A DNA stretch of 64,000 nucleotides, taken from Zantedeschia hybrid cultivar (Eukaryota > Streptophyta > Magnoliopsida > Alismatales > Araceae). Position 1 is the first letter of the stretch. Every line of letters begins with the position of its first letter. A model generated the notes under the pieces. The model had not been told where the DNA came from. It saw only the letters and a list, made by a program, of their open reading frames with translations, and did not search any database. A program made the position numbers and the translations under genes. This document shows, piece by piece, positions 38,705 to 49,475 of this stretch. The stretch covers positions 32,678,379 through 32,742,378 of the forward strand of contig JARZZO010000003.1 in assembly GCA_030544215.1 (NCBI GenBank), given 5' to 3'.

Positions 38705-38999
38705 CTTTTACTCACAGAAACAGGTTTCTGGCTGTTCTCTATTCGAATTTCAACTCTCTTCATGCCTTGTGTTCTGTATATGACTTAACAAACAGGTTAA
38801 GCATCTATTTAGGCTTAGCCCCTTGCCTGGTTAAATAACCGACTACTTGATCCTATCCTTGGTAGAAGGGTCAAAGGGCATAGCCTTTATTAACAAAGGT
38901 AATGAGTATAATCAAACTTAAGCAAAATGTAACATGCAAGCAGACAGGTGCTCACTGAAAATAAAAGAATTAAACATACTAAATGCAACAAGCAGATGC

Positions 39000-39290
39000 T
39001 AATAGAAATATTTTTGTTGTTTTGAAATATTCATTTTTGTTTGGGTTTTGAAATATATGCTTTTTTTTTGAATTTTGGACATATATTTTTTTTTTGAATT
39101 TTTGACATGTATTTTTTGTTTTTGACATATATTTTTTTTTATTTTTTTTTGGATTTTTGACAGTTGTATTTTTTGTTTTTGACATATTTTTTTTTTTTTT
39201 GGATTTTTGACATATGTATTTTTTGTTTTTGACATATATTTATTTTTTTTGATTTTTGACATATGTATTTTTTTTTTTGACTAAAAGATC
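39000..39290. repeat. TTTTTGACATATATTTTTT minisatellite
   Basis: Units of roughly 20-40 bp built from TTTTTGACATATATTTTTT, TTTGGATTTTTGACATATG and GTATTTTTTGTTTTTGACA repeat about eight times. Lysine/asparagine-rich frames on the minus strand are its translation. Confidence 0.8.
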
Positions 39291-40022
39291 AGCATGGTAC
39301 TTAGATCAAAAGATCATATTCATTTATTAACTTAATTTCAAATTGTTCTTTAACAACTTAACTTAAAACCCATCGTGTTTGAATTTGTGTTTCCATTCGT
39401 GATCCCATTTGATGATTTGACCCTTAGTCAATCTAAGCCATTCCTTAAGTTTGGAGTACGCCTCTTTAGGAAGAGTAAGTTTAGAAAGCCCATAAGAAGG
39501 TTCCGGAGACTTAAAAAGATGTCCCTTTCCTACCTTAATATCCGTTGGGGTTCGGTCATTTCATTCCGGGGTATTTATCGACCTTGCGTTCGCTTTCGTT
39601 TCATTCCATGGCCTTGATGTAACGTTTGTAATGTAATGGCCTTGACATTTTGATTTTGCCCTTTTTGCTTTTGCTTTTTCTATTTTTTTTTCTTTTTTGG
39701 GACGGATCTCCCCCTTTTTTTTATGACGGCCTCCTACTAAGATGGTGGGTATTCTTGGTAGTCTATTCTAAGCCTCGTTCCGACATCATGGGCCGAGTAT
39801 AAAACAGAAATTTTGCTTTAAAACGAATGATTTGTACTTTACACTTTTGGTCAAGCTTTTGATATTCTTTAGGACTTGGCATCTCTTGTTACTCACGAAT
39901 CAAACGTGTCAGTGTGTGTAGTAATGTATTTGAAGTTAAGTTATCCAGACTAACAAAGAAATTTGAGTTTATAAACTTTTTGATTCCACTGGTCTTTGTA
40001 CCATACTGATCGACTCTTTAAC

Positions 40023-41374
40023 CTAAGGGTAGTATTTCTTAAGATGTAAACCATTCCAAGGATGATTTAGCTCTTCTCCTTCTGCATTAACAAGACGATA
40101 AGCATTACCAGGAAAAGGGTGCGATACAACATATGGTCCTTCCCAGTTGGGTTGGAGCTTAGAACGCGGACCACCAGGTTTTACAAAAATCCTTTTTACG
40201 ACCATTTCACCGACTTTGAACTTTCGTTCAATGACTTTCTTTTGATAAAAACGTGCTAGTATGTTTTGATAAACTTTTGCATGATTAGCAGCTGACCATC
40301 TTTTCTCGTCTAAAAGTTCTAATTGAGCAAGAAGTGCTGAACGATGTTCATCAATGGAAAATTCCTTATTCAATTGTACTCTTAATGACGGTATGAGGAT
40401 CTCATATGGAACTACCGCCTCCATTCCAAATGTTAAGGAATAAGGAGTTTGTCCAGTGGGCGTGCGGATTGAAGTTCGGTAGGCCCATAGAGCCTCAACC
40501 AATTTTTCTGGCCAGTCTGCGAATTTGTTAGATTTGCACGTCTTTTTGATGATTTTTATCAAAGTCTTATTTGTTGCCTCTGCTTGGCCATTGCCTTGCG
40601 GATAATAAGGAGACGAATGATGCAATGCAATTTTATACCTGTTACAGAGGTCCTTTAATTCATGTGACACAAACTGTGGTCCGTTGTCGGTGACGATGGT
40701 GCTTGGAATTCCAAATCGGGTGATGATGTTCTTCATGATGAACTTGCAGACGGTTGATGCTTTGATCTCCACGTACGCTTCAGCTTCTGCCCACTTGGTG
40801 AAGTATTCCGTTGCCGTGAGAATGAAAGATTTTTGCTTGATGCCGGAATCTGGATTACCAAGGGGTCCAAAATGTCGAAAGCCCACATGGAGAAAGGCCA
40901 TGGGGAAGAAACAGGATGGAGTGAAGATGCAGGAGAATGAATTTTGTCGGCGTGAAGTTGACACTTAGCACACCTACGGACATATCCTACATAATCTTCT
41001 TCCATGGTTGGCCAATAAAATCCTTGTCTAAGGATCTTCTTTGCTAGCATCTGTCCATTGACATGGCCACCACAAACTCCACTATGAGCTCCTTCCATAA
41101 CCTTCCAAAGCTCATCTTCGTCCAGACATCTCAGAAGAACTCCATCAAAACCTCTCTTGTATAGTGCTCCCCCAACTAGGGTATATCGTTGAACAACTCT
41201 CCTGATAGCTCTCTTCTCCTCAGTTGTAGCTTCCTCAGGATACGATTGATCTTCACAATATTTTGCAATTTCATAATACCATGGCTTCTGTTCATCATCC
41301 ATCTCTTCTAACAGCTCCATTAACATGATTTCTCTTTTTTCAATGATATATCCGTCTCTGACTTTCTTCAGCAA
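40023..41374 (-). pseudogene. Integrase of the Tat-type element (frameshifted)
   Basis: Integrase inserts the retrotransposon DNA. The zinc-binding HHCC module is readable near 41080-40960: HSGVCGGH, then CAKC after YWPTMEEDY. The catalytic core has its first Asp in FDIL, the second in TDNGPQF and the Glu in NGQAEATNK. The frame changes at about 40865 (in the run around GGTCC), just after the first Asp. The N-terminal part (41374-40733) and the core (about 40870-40023) are therefore in different frames. The C-terminal part lacks a recognisable chromodomain, as expected outside chromoviruses. A further frame change joins it to the upstream RNase H region at about 41370. Confidence 0.88.
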
Positions 41375-42620
41375 TTTCTCCTTAATTCTAGAAATGAAGG
41401 GTCTTTCACGGCGGGTGAAAGACGCCTATGAATTATGATTGATTCGGATTGCTTGCTGATTGGAAAATCAAGAGAAGATGTAAGTGAAGCTAGAGCGTCA
41501 GCTAAGATGTTTTGATTCCTAGGGACATGGACAAAGATCAATTTTGTGAAAAGCTTTGAGTAAGCAGAAATAAGCTCTTGATAAGGCTTGAGCTTAGGGT
41601 CAAGAGTTCGATACTTGGTTAGCACTTGGCGAAGAATTAGTTGGCTATCACCCACAATCCTGAGTTTGGTGGCACCATGGAAATGAGCAGCCTCGAGGCC
41701 AGCAAGAAGTGCCTCGTATTCAACTATATTGTTGGTGATTGGAAAATCAAGCTGAAAGGCTTGTGGAATGGTGACACCTTCAGGTGATAACAGAACGATA
41801 CCAATCCCCTTTCCATGAGAATTCAGGGCTCCGTTAAAATGCAGAGTCCACATATCATCTCTGATTTGATTTACGGACATCAGTTCTTCATCCGGAAACT
41901 TTGATCGTACTGGATCAAATTGAGGAAGGGGATTATGAGCGAGATGTTCTGCTATGGCATAGCCCTTGATCGCTTTCTGCTGAATATAAATGATATCGAA
42001 TTGAGATAGAAAGCTTTGCCATCGCGCTAACCTATCAGTAAGAACAGATTTCTCCAAAAGGAATTTGATCGGATTCATCCTAGCGATGAGATGGACTTCA
42101 TAGGCCAGAAAATAATGCTTCAATTTCTGCACAACCCAGACTAATGCTGCACATGTTTTCTCCATCGCTGTATATCTCTGTTCAGCGGGGTTGAGAAGTT
42201 TAGAGAGATAATAGGCTGCCCTCTCTTTTCCTTCTTTATCCTCTTGTGCTAGGACAACCCCCACTGCATCATCCAGGACTGAAATGTAAAGTATCAATGG
42301 TTTGCCTGGAGATGGTGGTCTCAAAACAGGAGGACTTGCTAAATAGTTCTTTAATCCATCGAATGCCTCCTGACACTTATCGTCCCAATCGAATTTGACT
42401 TCCGGCTTGGTAAGCTCGTAAAACGGCTTACACCTTTGTGAATGCTGGGAGACAAAGCGGCGAATAAATTGTAACCTCCCGATTAATCCTCTCAACTCTT
42501 TCAAGTTTTTTGGGGGGTGGCATTTCTCTAATAGCCTTCGCCTTATTGGGATCGATCTCAATTCCCCGTTTGCTGACGATAAATCCAAGCAATTTTCCTG
42601 AAGATACCCCGAATACACAT
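41368..42620 (-). pseudogene. RNase H and archaeal-type second RNase H of the Tat-type element
   Basis: These domains degrade the RNA strand during reverse transcription. The first RNase H (about 42330-41950) has LYISVLDDAVGVVLAQ and AYYLSKLLNPAEQRYTAMEK. The second (about 41860-41430) has LHFNGALNSHGKGIGIVLL, NNIVEYEALLAGLEAA, RIVGDSQLI and ADALASL, a separate RNase H that marks the Tat lineage. The first acidic position of the second domain, normally Asp in an FDGA-type motif, is Asn here, which suggests loss of activity. The reading frame differs from that of the RT palm upstream because of an indel near 42510 in a C6A6-type homopolymer. Confidence 0.85.
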
Positions 42621-43582
42621 TTCTTGGGGTTCATCTTTAACTGATATTCTCTTGATCTCTCTAATACCCTTGCCAAAACTTTGGCATGCTCAGCCTTTGT
42701 CTTAGATTTAACCAATAAATCATGCACATACATTTCCAGATCTATGTGCATCATGTCATGAAATATTGCCATCATAGCCCTCTGATAAGTGGCTCAAGCA
42801 TTCTTCAATCCAAATGGCATGACAACATAACAGTATGTTCCCCAAGGTGTAGTGAATGACGTTTTCTCTTGATCTTCTTCTGCCAGCTTAATCTGATTGT
42901 ATCATGAAAATCCGTCCATAAACGATAAGGTTTCATAGCCAGCGGTATTATCAATGAGTACATCAATATGAGGCAATGGAAAATCATCTTTAGGATACGC
43001 CCGGTTCAAATCGCGGAAGTCAATGCAAATTCTGATCTTCCCGTCCTTCTTCATAACCGGGACTATGTTGGCCACCCATTGTGGATAAAGGACAACTCTA
43101 ATAAATTTGGCTTTATGCAATTTGTCGACCTCTTCCTTCATCTTTAGAGCCATTTGTGGGTGGAATTGCCTTAATTTCTGCTTGACCGGGCTAGCTCCAT
43201 CCTTTAATATTAACCTGTGTTCAACTAAAGATGAGTCTAACCCCGGCATATCTTCATAACTCCAGGCGAAAGTGTCCTTATAGTCCTTAAGTACTTGTAC
43301 CATTGCCTTCTCATCCTCTGTAGAAAGATTTTTGCTGACGAGGACAACCTTAGGTTCGTTTTCAGTCCATAAATTGATTTCTTTGGTGGGCTCTTCTATG
43401 GCAGCCGAGGGTTCATTGAATCTCTTCACTCCACTGGCATATGCCTCAGCTGCGTCCTCGTCATCTTCCTCATTCTCAACAATGGGGTCCTTTTTATGCA
43501 CTAACTCATATACTCCGTACCCATCATTGACTGACTCATCATTCATACAGTCTTCTGGCATCTGAATTGGATTTTCTAAAAA
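42430..43582 (-). pseudogene. Reverse transcriptase of the Tat-type element (inactivated)
   Basis: RT copies the element RNA into DNA. The N-terminal half is open (43561-42902): FIRVVLYPQWVANIVPV, KDGKIRICIDFRDLN and PKDDFPLPHIDVLID are canonical. Two in-frame TGA codons follow, one just after SFMDGFS at 42902 and one after VVMPFGLKNA near 42794. The catalytic box is YVHDLL (near 42725) where the family has YVDD; the first catalytic Asp is His. After MPPP the frame is lost at about 42510. The segment is clearly recognisable but cannot give an active enzyme as it stands. A likely splice acceptor lies at its 5' end (43583). Confidence 0.88.
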
Positions 43583-43687
43583 CTGAGGAATTAAAGAACA
43601 AGAAAAGCATTTATCAGCTAAGTCCTAGAGGTATCTATCTGGAATTTGCCTACCCTTAGGCTTCCTAGACTTCCTAACTTGACTAAC
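43583..43687 (-). other. Candidate Ogre-type intron between protease and RT
   Basis: On the minus strand a donor CAG|GTTAGT at 43687 and an acceptor TTCTTTAATTCCTCAG ending at 43583 bound 105 nt. Both junctions are in phase 0 of the same frame, and the interval contains the TAG stop at 43625-43627. Removing it would join an open frame (43870-43688) to the RT frame (from 43582). Ogre elements are known to carry an intron at this place. Splicing here is inferred from sequence only, and a frame change from the protease frame would still be needed. Confidence 0.45.
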
Positions 43688-43818
43688 CTGCCTAAAACTA
43701 GACTGCCTAACTTCACTAAACTCCCTATTATAACCTAATGAAGATGAAGCATGATAGAAATCCTGGGATACAAGTGGAAATACAAGAGAATCCTCCCGAG
43801 GGGAGGGGCAGAGTAGAT

Positions 43819-46260
43819 TTAAGAGAGAATCTTGACCGAAAGACCCGCGCAACGGGGTGCGATCGGACAAGTAAGAAGTTTCCTCGATAAAGATTTGAGA
43901 AGAATTTGTTGTAAAATTGGCGTTTTTTTTTGGATATCAGAGGAATTAAACATGAAACATGAATGGATACAAATAGAAGGAGAGTCAGATGGAGGAAGTG
44001 GAACCAAGGCCAGAGGATTAGGAGGATCATATAGCAATATGTCCCAGATTAAGTCATACATCCTCTCTAGATCGAGAGGAGGTTGTGGAGTAAGGTCCCG
44101 AGGGGACAGAGTAATCATAACGGGCGGAGCCCGTGGAATATCTTCAGTAATGACCCGCGACCAAGTCGGGGTCAAGAGCAGTGTGCGAAATAGAGTATGG
44201 AGCATGAAGACATGTGAAGGATATGTCCCCCTCCAGAGCAGATCTGTAGTGTAACCAGCTTCATAGGGGTCATCTGGCTCCCCTTCGTCGGTCTCTTCAG
44301 ACATCAATATCCGCTTATCAAAGATGGCACCAGGGCTTTCAATCAGCTCGTCAATCTGCGGCGGCCATTTGGGTTCTGCAGGATCTAGGAACAATCTGTT
44401 CAATGCAATGTAAAGGTCTCTCAGATCGAACCACCTGTACCATTCGCATTCAGGATCATGGAATTTTCTCCTTTTCATAGGCCGCAGAGCCTCCAAGGAT
44501 TGGTACGTAAGTTGTTCTGAGCAATGCCTGGCCAAGTCCCTCCCATATATGTCATGGAGGTCAAAACACGAAGTAATGACCACCGTGTTGTCGTGACTAA
44601 GTATGGGCCCTTTTACAAAGTGTGTATACAAGGTCCATGTTAGGAGATCTCGGCCTTCTTTGGGTGGTGTAGACATTGTCTCCCAGATTTTTCGACCTTC
44701 TTCAATCTCTGCTTGTTGAACCAGATCTTGCTTCAGTCTTCTTGGCCTATAGCCCAGACCACTTCTAGGTGTTGCTCGATGATCTTTAACCGGAGTGGTC
44801 CTGCCTTGCAACTGTGTGCCCAGACCTCTCCCAGGCTCGTAGCCGTTCTTCATCATAATTCTCCATCCTGGGGTACTCATGCACTTCCCCCTTTTAATGG
44901 CATCTAACGGGTATGGAGAAATAGTGGCGGCTTTCAAAGGATCAGCCACTGGATGGTAGACCTGTAATACCGACAGAAAAGGTTGTCGGCCAGGTAAAGC
45001 AGCAGATTTAATATTCAAGGTATGAGCAGCAGCAAGGATCGGCATACTCGTCACTTTAATAATTCGTCCTTTGAAAGGGAATTTGAGGCATTGGTGATTT
45101 GTAGAGGGAATCGCCTCAAGAGTTTTGATATAAGGACGACCCAAAATGGCATTTATAGAAGGGTCGATTTCTAAGATGTGAAATTCGACCTCTGCATGAC
45201 TTACAGGGCCTAGCTCCACCTTCAAATAAACCATTCCCAGAGGGGAACGGGTAGAATTGTCGTATGCTGTCACAGAGATGGGGCTAGGCAGCCATTTTTC
45301 TTTGGGCACACCGCACAGCTCCAGGGTCTTCGGAGGTAAAACATTGATCGAAGCCCCTGTATCTACCAGGCATGCATCCACGGCCTTCTTACAGATGTTG
45401 ACCGTGATGCTCAGAGCCATGCTTCTGGCTGCTGGCGGTGCTAGTTCCGATGTGTGAAATGTAATGGAGGGCTGATCCCCCTGAGGAACTAGTAGTGCTG
45501 CAATTTTTTCTACCGGCACGTCCTCATTGACCATCACCTTCTGTAGATATCCCATTAAGGCTTCTTGGTGAATCTTGGACCTTTTGATCAATTCAAGTAC
45601 AGTGATCCGTGCCGGTGTTCTGTCCAGATGTTTCAACAAGTCATATTGAGTGTCTGGTGCACTCTCTTCATTATGGGCTTCCTCAGTCGGTTGCGATGGG
45701 CCGTCTCTAACTGTGGACTGAGGAAAGACCTTGTTGAAAATCCTTCCACTTCGGAGCGCATGTTCTTCGACCGTGGAGGATCCGGGTGACACCTTAAGTA
45801 CTGCAGGGTTGGATGATGCGGATGATGTAGAGGGTTGGTATGTAGGTGATGGCGTAGGGCTAGGTGGCGATGGCGCGGTGCGGATTAGAGGCCTAGATGG
45901 TTGGATGGTGGATGGGTAAGTGGTCGGTGAAGTGGGGAATGGCACGCGTAATAGCGGTCTGGATGGTAAGGGCGTATCTGGGTAGGTGGTAGTGGTAGCA
46001 GGCGAAGTAGGAAATGGTACGCGTAATAGCGGTCTGGATGGTAGGAGGGGCGCGTGATTGGTTTGCGGGGGATTATATGGTGGAGGCGTAGGAGTGTGGG
46101 GCGTAATGGGCTTAAGGAAGGCGGGTAGTGGTAATGGGTTATTGGGTGTGGGCGAGTGATATGTGGGTGTCGGTAGAGGGGTGATGGTAACGGGTTGTGG
46201 CCTAGGTATGTGGATGGTGCGGCGTGGTTGTCGTTCTGCGGTACTCTGAAAGTGACCCGT
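43819..46260 (-). pseudogene. Protease / G-patch region of the Tat-type element
   Basis: This continues the gag reading frame after one TGA (46261-46263). A proline-rich spacer with internal direct repeats (SRPLLRVPFPTSP twice, about 46050-45930) leads into an aspartic protease with the catalytic LVDTGASINVLP motif (about 45375-45340), flap region and ILGRPYIK. The protease cuts the Gag-Pol polyprotein. Downstream, GYEPGRGLGTQLQG and SGLGYRP (about 44845-44740) look like a G-patch, an RNA-binding module reported in some retroelement polyproteins. Another ~280 codons of unknown function run to the stop at 43819. From 45945 the frame is intact. Confidence 0.85.
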
Positions 46261-48438
46261 TCAATAAAGAGAGGAAGAGTCCTCTATTCTCCACTGTTGC
46301 CCACGACCAGCCTCAGACTGGCTGTTCGTCAGAATGGGAGCAACTTGGTTTTGGTTCTGATGCTCTGGGAGTGGATTCTGCACTATGCCCATGTTGGGTG
46401 GTGGCGCTGCTTGTGCTGGTGGTCTTGCTTGCTGCTGCTGCTGTGGTCTTCTCGCCTTCAGGGCTGATATATACTTTTTCATCTCCTCCCAGTCTATGCC
46501 ACCCTGCTCGTTGAGATCATGAATATAATCTCTGAACTGGAAGCAGGTGTCAATGGTATGCCCAGGTTGCCTATGGAAGTAGCAATACCTGGACGTGTCG
46601 GCATTTTGAGGCCAGACGGCCTTTTCCCTTGGCAAAACTAAGGCATTAGCTGCCATTAGAGCACTGAAGATATCTGTCAAGGATTCTGGGAGGGCCGGGT
46701 ATTCTGCCCTTTTAGGGCCTGGAGGTCTCCTTTGCTGGTTGTAGTCACCAAGAGGAGGGACATTATGTTATGCCGGCGGTGCACGCGGCTGATATTGCTG
46801 TTGCTGTTGCTGATATTGCTACTGTTGGGGCTGCTGGTACTGCTGTTGCCGTTGCGGCGGCTGCTGTAGCTGTTGCTGGTTCTGGTTCGGCTGCTGGGGC
46901 CGCTGATACTGTTGCTGATAATGGGGGTTCTGCTGTTGCCTGTACCCCTGCTGACTTGGCTGTGGTGGCCTCTGGTACTGCTGCTGGTTCCTCACGAACT
47001 GGGGCGAGTTATTATTCATGCTACTGACTTGCTCGTGAGAGAGCGTGCCCTCAGTAGTCGGACCTGTGCTTGGAGAGTTTGGCACTGCAGGCTTCCGAGG
47101 TGGAGGCCTGCTAGGTCTGTGAGGATCAAAGACGCTAGAGAACGTAGCGTCTTTGAAGGCATTTTGGCAGTACCGTGCTCTTTCATAGAGCTCTGCCATA
47201 TTGGTCAAATTGTTCAAGGAGAGGACTAACTTGAACTGGGGCGTGGCGTTGGAAATTAACATCTTCACTTGCTTGGACTCGGACAAGTGATCTTTCACCT
47301 TTTCAGCCAGGCCCCGCCACCTGTCAGCAAAACTGACAAACTCCTCATCAGGTTTCATCTTTTCTGTAATGAGGTCAGTGATGGACAAGGAGGGTGCAAC
47401 TCTGTCCTGGTATCGCTGGATAAATTTGCGTGAAACGATACCGTAATCCTCTACTTCGGAGGGTTCCAGAGAAAAGAACCACTCGAGGGCTGGTCCCTCT
47501 AGAGATCTCCTGAACAAAAAGGCCAACGACCTCTTGTCGTTCTGCGAGAAAGACGATTCGTACATAAACTCCTTCAAATGTGTGAAGGGGTTACCAGTAT
47601 CGTTGTATTTTCGGTACACTGGCATTTCAGAGGGTGGTAGGTGGAATACCAGCAGGCTCGGCAAATTGATCTCTGGCGCAGCTTTAACCCCCATCATCTT
47701 CTGGAGGTTATTAAATTGCTCATCCATACGCTCCATTTTGGCCAGCAACGCTTGCGTGGTCAGATCTGCCTGGGGAGGAGGAGGAGGCGGAGGTACTTGA
47801 TAGGTCTGCTGCCTAGAGTACGTTGGACAGGGGGGAAAATAAAGGGGAGGCCCGGCAGAGCTTCCGCCATGCCCGAGGGCATTTTGATAAACAGGCGTTT
47901 GCGGTCTAGCCGGTTGCCTAGAGGATGAAAGCTGCGGCCCAGCTGGCCGAGAAGTGATATGAAGGCCTTCCATGGCCTGATGGATGTAAGGAGGAGGAAG
48001 AGGAGGTTGTTGAATAACCACAGGGGGAGCCACAGGGTTCGGCTCAGTAGGCTGCACGGGTGCCTTCCCCTTCAGAATCGACTGGATCGCCTCGAACTGT
48101 TGAGGGTCCAGACGGGAGGCAAGAACTCCCAAAGCGTTGACGAGATCCACAGGATTAGAGGATGAGGAATCATTCTGATTCATGTCCCCCTCAAGATCGG
48201 GATTTGGAATCGCATATTCATGCGGGGGAAGATCAGGATATCGATCATGGGGATGAAAGAGAGGTGTCCGGACATTCCCATCTTGTCGATATGGAATGGG
48301 GGCAGAATTACGGGAGGCATCAGCATCTCTCCCGTTCTCATAGTTGTAGTCCGAATCGCGAGGGGCATTAGCATCTCCCTCGTAGTTGATGATGGCGTCT
48401 TGAGCCATACTCAAGTCCCTGCCTGATCGCAGCAGCAT
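46261..48438 (-). pseudogene. gag of the Tat-type element (two nonsense codons)
   Basis: Gag forms the virus-like particle that packages the element RNA. The first ATG is at 48438 (MLLRSGRDLSMAQD). The retrotransposon gag domain (about 47650-47150) shows NPFTHLKEFMYESSFS, FLFRRSLEGPALEWFFSLEP, SRKFIQRYQDRVAP and a helical C-terminal part ending YERARYCQNAF. A glutamine/proline-rich stretch follows, then a zinc-knuckle-like CYFHRQPGHTIDTC (about 46590). The frame is broken by TAG (46819-46821) and TAA (46768-46770) in the glutamine-rich stretch and ends at TGA (46261-46263). The TAG could come from a glutamine codon by a C-to-T change. The same frame continues into the protease region. Confidence 0.87.
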
Positions 48439-49450
48439 GATATTAGATTCTTTTTTTTTTTTCCAAAGATTTGACAAACAAGTTGCACAGAGATTAATCA
48501 AACAGGTGGATGCTTAACGTGATTTTAAGGTTCCTTGTTGAGTTATTTGAATTGGATTAAATCACAAATTCGCTCAGGGAAAGGATCCTAGTTTCAGTTC
48601 AATTTCCACCATTATTTTCTAGGGCTTTCTCTCACAACGCTTTTGGAATCTAGCCGGGACTTCAATTGATACAACCAGCCCGATGATCAAGGAGGAATAC
48701 CTTGATTTTGGGGACTTATGGAGGCCTTAACGTCAACTTCTCTAGTCTGATCAAGGGACCAACCCAATCAGAGAGAGTTGCTGACGTCAAGTAGTGTGTT
48801 CCTAAGAAAAGGAGGGTATTCGCCTCAATGCGTATGTCCTGCGGCCTGGATGGCCTCTAATGCTTAATAGTAATGGGTAGCTAGCACTCAAGCCACAAAA
48901 ATCTGAAAACTGAAAAATAATTAAGAAACTGTCTGAATCGCGTCGATGGTAGTCGACGCTATTCAAAATAGAACTTAATTTTTTCGCAGAAACAGATGCA
49001 GACAGCAGAGAAGATATGAAGACTGAAAGGCGTCGAGATGTGTTGACGCGGTTTTGAAACGCGTCAGTGCTCCTAGACGCTTTTCAGTTCGCAGAAACAG
49101 TTTTGCAGGAGGATTTTCTGGGTTGAATCCTCCTCAAACAGGATAAAAGCAGTAAATAATCAACTCATGCAGATTTTTTTTAGTTACAGATTTTAACAGG
49201 ATGATTTACTAACTAAACAACTAGAAAAATCAATCAATCACACATCATTTTCATCACAAAAACAACTTTTTAAGCTAATCAAGGGGAGGGCAAGATCTTG
49301 CCACTGGGGTGTGCACGTGGTGCACGAGGGAAATTAACTAAACTAAAACACTCACCAATTGGTGAGGACGTGTCGAGAGACACAAATGGTGCACCGTGGG
49401 TGCCCGATTGATGATAGCAAGAACAAAAAACTAAAAGATGGCGAGACCAA
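48439..49450 (-). other. Leader region of the Tat-type element
   Basis: This is about 1 kb of non-coding sequence between the primer-binding site and gag. It carries three GCGTC-N10-GACGC dyads (48940-49080) and a T-rich/A-rich run (48451-48462) just upstream of the gag ATG. Confidence 0.7.
48940..49080. repeat. Three GCGTC-N10-GACGC dyads in the leader
   Basis: Half-sites: 48940-48944/48955-48959, 49030-49034/49045-49049 and 49061-49065/49076-49080. All spacers are 10 nt. The outer bases extend the dyad (TGAA left, TTCA right). Confidence 0.85.
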
Positions 49451-49468
49451 GTCCCACCGTGATCGCCA
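49451..49468 (-). other. Primer-binding site
   Basis: TGGCGATCACGGTGGGAC on the minus strand, 7 nt inside the 5' LTR. TGG fits a tRNA CCA end. Ogre-type elements use a similar TGGCGA start, but I cannot name the tRNA with certainty. Confidence 0.65.
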
Positions 49469-49475
49469 AAAAAGC

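Larger units (their letters stand above)
37707..40022 (-). other. Long 3' untranslated region of the Tat-type element
   Basis: About 2.3 kb between the integrase stop and the polypurine tract has no coding sequence. It includes two dyads (38649-38704) and a T-rich tandem repeat (about 39000-39290). Long 3' untranslated regions with tandem repeats are known in Ogre/Tat elements. Confidence 0.7.

Noticed and set aside
42790..46263. Use of TGA as a sense codon in the retrotransposon
   Set aside because: TGA occurs among TAG and TAA stops and frameshifts, so ordinary decay explains it; genes of the host end normally with TGA (synthetase at 10990).
46770..47229. Ala/Val/Leu-rich frames on the plus strand
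   Set aside because: They are antisense to the glutamine/proline-rich part of gag on the minus strand.
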